Of a stretch of 7,044 nt of DNA, positions 1 through 5,150 are shown piece by piece. Source of the stretch: Phycisphaerales bacterium UBA2396. GTDB lineage: Bacteria; Planctomycetota; Phycisphaerae; Phycisphaerales; UBA1924. The notes under the pieces were generated by a model that made no database searches, was not told the DNA's origin, and saw only the letters and a list, made by a program, of their open reading frames with translations. A program made the position numbers and the translations under genes. How positions within the stretch are numbered: position 1 is the stretch's first letter; each line of letters opens with the position of its first letter. Where the stretch lies: assembly GCA_002343325.1 (NCBI GenBank), contig DDSG01000164.1, positions 1-7,044 of the forward strand, in the 5' to 3' direction.

Positions 1-101
1 GCCCGCACCGCGCGGGCCGCGGCCCCACCGCCGTTCCCGGCAATCGCCACCATCGCCCGACCCGCACCCCGCATCCGCTCAAGCATTCCGCGGCTCATCA
101 T
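1..101 (-). CDS. N-terminal fragment of an unidentified protein downstream of the pseudopilins
   Basis: An open frame starts at ATG 101-99 (a second ATG follows at 98-96) and runs without a stop to the window edge, giving 34 residues that begin MMSRGMLERMRGAGRAMVAI. A strong Shine-Dalgarno sequence AAGGAG lies at 113-108, six bases before the first ATG, which is the main support for a real gene here. The visible part is rich in Arg, Gly and Ala and has four Met in the first ten residues. No domain can be recognised. In classical gsp operons the gene after gspJ is gspK, so a GspK-like minor pseudopilin is possible by position. The hydrophobic helix typical of GspK is not seen in these 34 residues, although it could follow later. 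Function is left open. Confidence 0.6.
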   Translation of the reverse strand, partial: MMSRGMLERMRGAGRAMVAIAGNGGGAAARAVR

Positions 102-191
102 CGCCTGCTCCTTCACCAAACCCACCCGCACCACCCATCCAACCAACCACACCCAAACCCCCGCCCGCCGGCTCCTCCACCCTTCGCCCGA
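102..191 (-). promoter_or_regulatory. G/T-rich leader between the PilW-like gene and the next gene
   Basis: This 90-base gap holds no gene. On the transcribed strand it has very few C, with six runs of three or more G between 166 and 121. It contains GGGTGTGGTTGG at 154-143, which also occurs exactly in the leader of the preceding PilW-like gene. No hairpin followed by a T-run is visible, so there is no sign of an intrinsic terminator and the downstream gene is probably co-transcribed. A regulatory role is inferred only from the repeated motif and the unusual composition. Confidence 0.35.
108..113 (-). promoter_or_regulatory. Ribosome binding site of the partial gene at the window edge
   Basis: The transcribed strand reads AAGGAG here, separated by CAGGCG (six bases) from ATG at 101. 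It supports the choice of the first of two tandem ATG codons, since the second would have a nine-base spacing. Confidence 0.65.
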
Positions 192-1862
192 TCAGGGCTT
201 GGGGTCCGGGGGCAGCCGGAAGACCCACTGGAATCGCTCCTCGACCGTCGGGTTCTGCTCGTCCACCAGGCCGACCGTGATCCGGATCATGCGGGGCCAG
301 GCCCAGGGAAGACTGCGCGGCGCACCGGCCGCCAGATCCTCGGCCGAGGGCTGGTAGGTCGGGTCCGTCCAGCCGAAGCACGCGGTCTGCGACTCGGTTT
401 CGGAAGCCAGTGCCGTGCGCCCATAGACCACGCGGGGCTGGAGCACCCACGCCGCCGATCCGCCGGAGGTCTGCCTCGCGAATGGGCGGTAGGTCCCGTT
501 CTCGTATCGGACGATCTCGAGACGCCGGTCGTTGTCGTCGTCCTTCGATCGGCCGTACCACACGAGCCCGTCGCCCGTCGCGGTCTGATCGGCCTGCGAC
601 GCGACCTCGCCGAACGTCCATTCGACGATGAACTCGGTGCACCGCGGGACGAACGCCGGGCTGGTCAGCATGACCTGGTCCGAACGACGCAGGATCAACG
701 TCGTCGCGGGGGAGTTCTGCGTCAGCACGCCGAGATAGTTCGGCGGGGCTTCCTCGTACCGCATCCGCACGCCCTTGGGGTCGTTCGCCGAGCCCGGGTT
801 GGCGTTGGACATATCCGAGTTGGTGGGCAGCGCGTCGCGCATCCACTCGTGCATGCGGGTGATCGTGCCGATCGTCCCGTCGAACACGCCGGCCATCGGG
901 TCCGAGCCGTTGCGCCCGTTGGTCCCAAAGTCGCGGTCAAAGTCCTGGGCCGTGTTGATCTGCGACGGCTCGCGATCGAACCCTTCGACGACGTTGCGGA
1001 TGTCGCCCAGTTCGGCGTTGACGATATCGACGTAGCCCGACGCGAGCCTGGGCAACTGCCCGCCGCCCCACGCGTCACGCCAGTTGATCGGGCCCGCGCG
1101 GTACAACTGCGCGTTGTTCTCCCAGTAGACCCGCGCGACCGAGCGGAACAGGTGGGCCGCCGCCGGCTGCAGCGCGATGCGGCACTGACGATCCGCAAGC
1201 GTCTGGTTGTCGAAACTCGAATACCGCGCCAGCTCCGTCGTCCACCCCGTCCGCGGAATCTGCTGCAGCGTGTTCACGCCCTTGGCGAGCAGCGTGGCCC
1301 GACGCAACAGCGTCCACGAACTGGCGAACTGGTTCGGGCCGTTCGCCTCGCCGAGCCATCCCCCCGCCTGATTCGTCGAGGCCCAGTTGGGCGTGCCGTA
1401 TTCGTTGCTCGATTCGGGCTGCCTGGTTCCCATCCCGTAGTAGATCGCCGCCGATCCGGCCCGAGCGACCACCTCCGGGTTCACGGGCGTCCGCATCGAC
1501 TCGAACTCGCCCCGCGCAAAGAACATCAGCTCGTCCACGCGGCGCACGCGAGGCGATGGGTCTTCACGACCTAGCGAAACCGCGAGCTGCTGCCCGTTCC
1601 GCGACCTGGTCTGCTGCTGGCGGATCACCAGGAACCCGTCACGGGTCATGCGGTCAAAGTCCGCGCGGAACTGCTTCTCCATCGTCGCCGCGTACTGCGA
1701 CATCACGCTGATCCGCTGCCCCCCGCTGACCGTGCGGCCGATCGTCTGAAAGATCGCCGCCAGCCCCACCGCGATCACCGCGACGGATCCGATCGCGATC
1801 AGCAACTCCACGATCGTGAACCCGCGCCACGATCTCCGGATTGTCCTTGCTCTGTGCCTCAC
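192..1862 (-). CDS. Large PilW/GspJ-like minor prepilin
   Basis: Predicted secreted minor pseudopilin of 556 residues, inserted in the inner membrane and then built into the pilus-like fibre after prepilin peptidase cleavage. The leader ends ...RSWRG (Gly14), cleavage is expected before Phe15, and Glu19 is the conserved position-5 glutamate. A hydrophobic helix follows (residues about 15-40, GFTIVELLIAIGSVAVIAVG). An extended helix (SQYAATMEKQFRADFDRM) then resembles the PilW/GspJ helix region. The C-terminal end (MIRITVGLVDE...ERFQWVFRLP) matches the closing strands of PilW-type proteins. The middle (about 140-390) is long, Asn/Asp-rich and unrecognised. At 556 residues it far exceeds GspJ (about 200) and PilW (about 300). 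I chose GTG 1862 because GAGG lies six bases upstream and an inverted repeat precedes it. An in-frame GTG at 1913 would add 17 mostly basic residues but has a weaker ribosome site. The gene follows the PilV-like gene after a hairpin-containing gap. GspJ assignment rests on order; PilW on leader and C-terminal style. Confidence 0.85.
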   Translation of the reverse strand: MRHRARTIRRSWRGFTIVELLIAIGSVAVIAVGLAAIFQTIGRTVSGGQRISVMSQYAATMEKQFRADFDRMTRDGFLVIRQQQTRSRNGQQLAVSLGREDPSPRVRRVDELMFFARGEFESMRTPVNPEVVARAGSAAIYYGMGTRQPESSNEYGTPNWASTNQAGGWLGEANGPNQFASSWTLLRRATLLAKGVNTLQQIPRTGWTTELARYSSFDNQTLADRQCRIALQPAAAHLFRSVARVYWENNAQLYRAGPINWRDAWGGGQLPRLASGYVDIVNAELGDIRNVVEGFDREPSQINTAQDFDRDFGTNGRNGSDPMAGVFDGTIGTITRMHEWMRDALPTNSDMSNANPGSANDPKGVRMRYEEAPPNYLGVLTQNSPATTLILRRSDQVMLTSPAFVPRCTEFIVEWTFGEVASQADQTATGDGLVWYGRSKDDDNDRRLEIVRYENGTYRPFARQTSGGSAAWVLQPRVVYGRTALASETESQTACFGWTDPTYQPSAEDLAAGAPRSLPWAWPRMIRITVGLVDEQNPTVEERFQWVFRLPPDPKP

Positions 1863-1868
1863 GGTCGT

Positions 1869-1872
1869 CCTC
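1869..1872 (-). promoter_or_regulatory. Ribosome binding site that decides the PilW-like start
   Basis: The transcribed strand reads GAGG at 1872-1869, followed by ACGACC and then GTG at 1862. It favours this start over the upstream in-frame GTG at 1913 and gives a leader of 14 residues, close to those of the other prepilins here (9 to 13). Confidence 0.55.
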
Positions 1873-1876
1873 GCTC

Positions 1877-1891
1877 GCCGCGTGTCGCGGC
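1877..1891 (-). other. Perfect inverted repeat (hairpin) just upstream of the PilW-like ribosome site
   Basis: The transcribed strand reads GCCGCG-ACA-CGCGGC: six GC pairs with a three-base loop, and one possible flanking T-G pair. It ends four bases before the GAGG ribosome site. There is no T-run after it, so it does not look like a terminator. It may set the efficiency of initiation, or form a barrier after the PilV-like gene. That role is inferred. Confidence 0.5.
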
Positions 1892-1948
1892 ATCTCCGCC
1901 CACTTCCAACCACACCCCGCCCACCACCGGTTCACATCACCCGCAGAC

Positions 1949-2917
1949 TCACCGCCGAATCTCGATCACCGACACCGCCACAGGGATCTGGGCCGTGTAC
2001 GCCACCTGAAGATCCCCGTTGTTCGCGTCGTCCACGCTCTGCGCGTTCACCGCGGGCTCGACCCGCACCCGGTTGCCCGTCGCTTCGACCACGGTGTACA
2101 CCGCGCCCGTCGAGTTCTCGACCAGCTTCTGCCCGATCTGCGCCGCCAGCCGAAGCCCGTTCTGCGAGTTCGACGCGTTCGCGAGCACCAGCGTGTCCAA
2201 AGGCCCGTTCGGGCGGCTCTGCTGAACGCTCTGCACGTCCGCGTACAACACCGGCGCGTACGTCCCGATCCCGCTCAGCACGGGCAAGCCGTCCGCGTCC
2301 ACCGCCACCGGCACCACCGCCCGCGCCCGAAGCAGCGACGCCACGCTCGACCCCGCCGGCACGCGGATCTGCGCGTCGACGCGCCGCGTGAAGATCGCCA
2401 CACGAAGCGGGACCACCCGCGTCGTCTGTCCGCCCTGCTGCGTCACCTGCTCGCTGGTCGCGCACACCGCGATGTCCCACACGAGCTGCGGCTGCATCTG
2501 CGGAGCCGTCCCCGCCGGCGTCGTCACAGTCGGCCACACGCGATCGACCACGGGGATCGTCACGGTGTTCCCCAGCATGCGCATCTGCCCGTCGCCCCCG
2601 CGATAGAGCGACACCGTGTCGTTCCCCGACAGCGTCACTTCCCACTTGTGGTTGTCGGGCCGAGTCGCCACGCGGTTCGCGTACGCCCGCCAGCCCGTCG
2701 TCCCGGTCCCCGGGTTCAGCACGAGCTGCGTCGTCAGGTATGCCTCCGCCGCACGCTGCGCCGACACGCCCAGAATCCCGTCGCGTGCTTCTCGCTGGTC
2801 CCGCAGCACCACCGGGAACAACGCCGCCAAGCCCAGAAGCGCCAGCGCGAGCACCAGCACCCCGATCAGCACTTCGAGCAGCGAGAACCCGCGGTACCCC
2901 GCACTTTTGATCCTCAC
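1949..2917 (-). CDS. PilV/GspI-like minor prepilin with an added C-terminal region
   Basis: Predicted minor pseudopilin of 322 residues that would join the tip complex of the fibre. The leader MRIKSAGYRG ends at Gly10, cleavage is expected before Phe11, and Glu15 is the position-5 glutamate. The helix FSLLEVLIGVLVLALALLGL is very characteristic of the PilV/GspI group. An amphipathic helix follows (REARDGILGVSAQRAAEAYL). Residues about 100-190 look like beta-strand sequence, and the last 100 residues include a GQKLVENSTGAVYTV...NRVRVEPAV stretch that may be a small beta domain. GspI is usually about 120 residues and PilV about 170-200, so this one is enlarged. The start is GTG 2917, which overlaps the stop of the upstream gene in GTGA. 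GGGAG lies eight bases before it, and the frame further upstream overlaps the previous gene, so earlier starts are unlikely. Translational coupling to the FimT-like gene is likely. Confidence 0.87.
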   Translation of the reverse strand: MRIKSAGYRGFSLLEVLIGVLVLALALLGLAALFPVVLRDQREARDGILGVSAQRAAEAYLTTQLVLNPGTGTTGWRAYANRVATRPDNHKWEVTLSGNDTVSLYRGGDGQMRMLGNTVTIPVVDRVWPTVTTPAGTAPQMQPQLVWDIAVCATSEQVTQQGGQTTRVVPLRVAIFTRRVDAQIRVPAGSSVASLLRARAVVPVAVDADGLPVLSGIGTYAPVLYADVQSVQQSRPNGPLDTLVLANASNSQNGLRLAAQIGQKLVENSTGAVYTVVEATGNRVRVEPAVNAQSVDDANNGDLQVAYTAQIPVAVSVIEIRR

Positions 2918-4017
2918 GGCTTGATCTCCCTGAGCGCCCCGGTGAACCGATCGAACGTGTAGATCAACGCGTCCGACTCCACGAATTCCCCGTTCCGCCT
3001 CAACTCCCCGGTCAGCCATTCATCCACCGCCTGCGACACCGCGATCGGCGACAGCCCGTTGAACAGGCTCATGTCGTACCCGGGCACCGTGCCCGCGGCG
3101 TAGATCGTCCCCGTGCCGCGGTTCAGCCCGCGCGCCCCGATCGACGAGGCCATCCGCGCCTCGTCGTACAACGCCAGCAGGTCCGTCGAGCACGCGAGCA
3201 CCGTGTCGCCCGAACGATCGCCCAGATACTCCTGCACTTCGGTCGGCTGCAACTGCCTCGCGATCAACCGCCTCGCCCACACTGCCTGGTTCGTCGCCAG
3301 GTCCGGACGACGCCACTGGTTCGCCGCGCTGCGTGCAGGCCGATTGTCCTCGCTCGGCCTCGCCGCCAGCACCAGCACCGGGCCCTGGTCCTTGCTCTTG
3401 ACCTCGCCCGTGCCGGCCTCAAACCGCACCATGAACGTCTGGCGGAGCGTCGCTCCGTTGCCAAAGTCCTCCAACGCCGTGTCGTCGTAGAAGTCCGTCT
3501 CCGGGAACACCCACGCTCCGCGGGCACGGTCCACGTCCCGGTTCGGCATCGGCTCGTACCACCCGTTCGGTGGGATCGTCGACAACTGCGCACCCGCCTG
3601 GTGCAGCAGGTTCGGCGCGGCGTACGCCCGCACCGACCACCCACGCGGCAGCGTCGTCGCCTCCACCGTTCCCACCGGCGCGAACACATCTCGCTCCACG
3701 GAATTGGTCGGCCCGAACGCCTGCGCAGGGTTCCGACGGTCCGTGATCCGCCCCACAAACACGCACGGAACGACCCGCACGCGCCCGTTGGGCTCGAAGA
3801 AGAAGACCGCCGCGCTGTCCACGTTGTCCCCGCGGATCGCCGCGTCACGTGCCGCCGACAGCCCGATCTTGAGCTGGTTGATCGCCAGCGTCCGCTCGGA
3901 CCCGGACAACATCGACGAGAACGCCGGCAGCCCCACCAGCACCACCGCCACCAGCACGGCGATCACCACCAGCAGTTCCGTCAGCGTAAAGCCCTTTCGA
4001 CCACTTCGCGTGCTCAT
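2914..4017 (-). CDS. GspH/FimT-like minor prepilin, enlarged
   Basis: Predicted minor pseudopilin of 367 residues. The short leader MSTRSGRKG ends at Gly9, cleavage is expected before Phe10, and Glu14 is the position-5 glutamate. The helix (TLTELLVVIAVLVAVVLVGL) follows. Then LKIGLSAARDAAIRGDN, with the pattern of an AR-x-x-AI helix, leads into VFFFEPNGRVRVVP, which is the usual GspH/FimT arrangement. The rest (about 100-367) is unrecognised; it ends with a strand-like IYTFDRFTGALREI. FimT and GspH are normally about 150-190 residues, so about 180 residues are extra. ATG 4017 overlaps the TGA of the preceding GspG-like gene in ATGA, and GGAGGTGGG sits just before it, indicating coupled translation. 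It is placed between the G-like and I-like genes, exactly where gspH lies in classical operons. Confidence 0.85.
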   Translation of the reverse strand: MSTRSGRKGFTLTELLVVIAVLVAVVLVGLPAFSSMLSGSERTLAINQLKIGLSAARDAAIRGDNVDSAAVFFFEPNGRVRVVPCVFVGRITDRRNPAQAFGPTNSVERDVFAPVGTVEATTLPRGWSVRAYAAPNLLHQAGAQLSTIPPNGWYEPMPNRDVDRARGAWVFPETDFYDDTALEDFGNGATLRQTFMVRFEAGTGEVKSKDQGPVLVLAARPSEDNRPARSAANQWRRPDLATNQAVWARRLIARQLQPTEVQEYLGDRSGDTVLACSTDLLALYDEARMASSIGARGLNRGTGTIYAAGTVPGYDMSLFNGLSPIAVSQAVDEWLTGELRRNGEFVESDALIYTFDRFTGALREIKP

Positions 4018-5078
4018 CGCTTGCCCACCTCCACCACGTTGTCCTCGCGGGCCTTCGCACGCGCCAGCGCCGCCGGCGAACCCACCACCACCCCGGCCTT
4101 GCGGCAGAACTCATCCTGCCCCGCTTGCCCAACCCCGGCCCACTCCAGCGGCATGTCCCCGAAAAGCCCGTTCGGGCCCGCCGCCACGATCGCGTAGTCC
4201 GCCGACCGCAGTTCCGTGTTCGTCGCCGCGTCGCCCACCACCTTCGGCACGTTCAGCAGGTCCAGATCGATCGAACCGTTCCGCGCGATCACTTCCGACG
4301 AGCCACCCTGGCGATCGCCACGCAGCCACCGGTAGTACCGGATCGCCACGCCGTTGCGATCGACGATCTCGACGCGACCCGTCGAATCACGGGACTGAAT
4401 CCGATCCTGATCGACCAGCTTGAATCCCCCGCCCTCGACAAAGCGGGCGGCGAACGTCTTGCCCTTTCGCCCCCGGCCCGATGCTTCGTCGAACGAACCA
4501 TCGTCCCGAGGCTCCAGCGAGCCCGGTCCGTCGATCCCGTCCATCACCTCGCGTTCGCCGTTCCGCGTGTACACCACTTCCCCAAGCCCACCGAGATACA
4601 CGCCCAGAGCGAACGTGCTGAAGCGGCGGTCTGGGCGCGTCGAGTTCTCATCGTCCGCGTCGAGCCGCGAGCCCGACACCCACCCGCGCAGGTAATCCCG
4701 GTGCGAGTTGCCGGGCGTCGCTCCGTCCGCCAGGCTGAAGTTGAACACCGCCATGCGCGGGCCCGTCGACTGACCCGGCAGCACCGGGGGCACGAACGAC
4801 GGGAATCGCCCAGGCGCCGGCGGAGCGAAGTTGACACCGGTCGGGCGCTCATCCGCCACCAGCGGCGGGAGGAAACCGTGGTCCGTCTTGAACTGCTCGA
4901 TGGCGTTCTTGATCCCCACCACCGTCTGCCTCGCCGCCACTTCGCGGGCGGAGCGAAGGGCCCTGCCCCCCACCACCACCAGCAACGCGGCGAGCGTCGC
5001 GAAGATCAGGATCGCCACCAGCAACTCGACGATCGAGAATCCCCGCTGTGCGCCACTTTGTCCCGTGCTCCGTCGCAT
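4014..5078 (-). CDS. gspG: GspG-like pseudopilin with a large internal insertion
   Basis: Probable major-type pseudopilin of 354 residues, immediately downstream of gspF. The leader MRRSTGQSGAQRG ends at Gly13, cleavage is expected before Phe14, and Glu18 is the position-5 glutamate. The helix (FSIVELLVAILIFATLAALL) is followed by ARQTVVGIKNAIEQFKTDHG, then FLPP. This is the GspG pattern of a helix ending in a dG-x-(Y/F)-P turn. Near the C-terminus DYAIVAAGPNGLFGD (about 294-308) resembles the GspG loop, usually S-x-G-x-D-G, that binds calcium in characterised proteins. Between these two marks lie about 200 extra residues rich in Arg, Asp and Gly. GspG is normally about 140 residues. ATG 5078 was chosen because GGAG lies six bases upstream and the leader length is normal; an in-frame start 22 codons earlier lacks both. 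The alternative is a minor pilin, but position and both end motifs favour GspG. Confidence 0.8.
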   Translation of the reverse strand: MRRSTGQSGAQRGFSIVELLVAILIFATLAALLVVVGGRALRSAREVAARQTVVGIKNAIEQFKTDHGFLPPLVADERPTGVNFAPPAPGRFPSFVPPVLPGQSTGPRMAVFNFSLADGATPGNSHRDYLRGWVSGSRLDADDENSTRPDRRFSTFALGVYLGGLGEVVYTRNGEREVMDGIDGPGSLEPRDDGSFDEASGRGRKGKTFAARFVEGGGFKLVDQDRIQSRDSTGRVEIVDRNGVAIRYYRWLRGDRQGGSSEVIARNGSIDLDLLNVPKVVGDAATNTELRSADYAIVAAGPNGLFGDMPLEWAGVGQAGQDEFCRKAGVVVGSPAALARAKAREDNVVEVGKR

Positions 5079-5084
5079 CGCTTG

Positions 5085-5088
5085 CTCC
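5085..5088 (-). promoter_or_regulatory. Ribosome binding site that decides the GspG-like start
   Basis: The transcribed strand reads GGAG at 5088-5085, then CAAGCG, then ATG at 5078. It selects this start over an in-frame upstream codon at 5144 that lies in the gap after gspF. Confidence 0.6.
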
Positions 5089-5090
5089 AG

Positions 5091-5106
5091 GGGCGGCTGC
5101 CCGCCC
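5091..5106 (-). other. Perfect hairpin directly upstream of the gspG ribosome site
   Basis: The transcribed strand reads GGGCGG-GCAG-CCGCCC: six GC pairs with a four-base loop. It ends two bases before the GGAG ribosome site. No T-run follows, so it is not a typical terminator. In classical operons the major pseudopilin is made in excess, so a 5' structure that stabilises a processed transcript is one possible role. That is inference. Confidence 0.5.
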
Positions 5107-5110
5107 GGCC

Positions 5111-5128
5111 TTGGGACAATCGCCCCAA
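5111..5128 (-). other. Second hairpin in the gspF-gspG gap
   Basis: The transcribed strand reads TTGGGGC-GATT-GTCCCAA: seven pairs, one of them G-T, with a four-base loop. It lies four bases upstream of the hairpin at 5106-5091, so the gap has two stem-loops in tandem. Confidence 0.45.
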
Positions 5129-5150
5129 CGCACCCCGACACCAACCCCGA

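Larger units (their letters stand above)
1863..1948 (-). promoter_or_regulatory. Leader between PilV-like and PilW-like genes
   Basis: This 86-base noncoding gap, assuming the GTG 1862 start, is G-rich on the transcribed strand. It carries GGGTGTGGTTGG at 1917-1906, an exact 12-base copy of the element in the next gap, and then the hairpin at 1891-1877 and the ribosome site. If the start were at 1913, part of this stretch would be coding. Confidence 0.35.
5079..5150 (-). promoter_or_regulatory. Leader between gspF and the GspG-like gene
   Basis: This 72-base noncoding gap contains GGGTGCGTTGG at 5135-5125, a variant of the G-rich element found in the other three gaps, and two tandem hairpins. 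Together they suggest a point of separate control, such as internal initiation or RNA processing, for the pseudopilin genes. No clear -10/-35 pair could be assigned by eye. Confidence 0.35.

Noticed and set aside
102..191. Possible transcription terminator after the PilW-like gene
   Set aside because: No GC stem followed by a T-run was found, and a strong ribosome site for another gene lies just downstream.
849..1574. Plus-strand open frames across the PilW-like gene
   Set aside because: They have shadow composition and no recognisable motif or convincing ribosome site, and the minus strand frame has a prepilin leader and a matching C-terminus.
1654..1935. Minus-strand frame starting at GTG 1935, considered as a possible separate small gene or frameshifted start of the PilW-like protein
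   Set aside because: The prepilin leader and helix are complete in the neighbouring frame with their own ribosome site, so no frameshift is needed. The product beyond the gap is a shadow of the pilin frame.
1841..2962. A 373-codon plus-strand open frame across the PilV-like gene
   Set aside because: It has the same Arg/His/Pro-rich composition and lies over a well-supported prepilin gene on the other strand.
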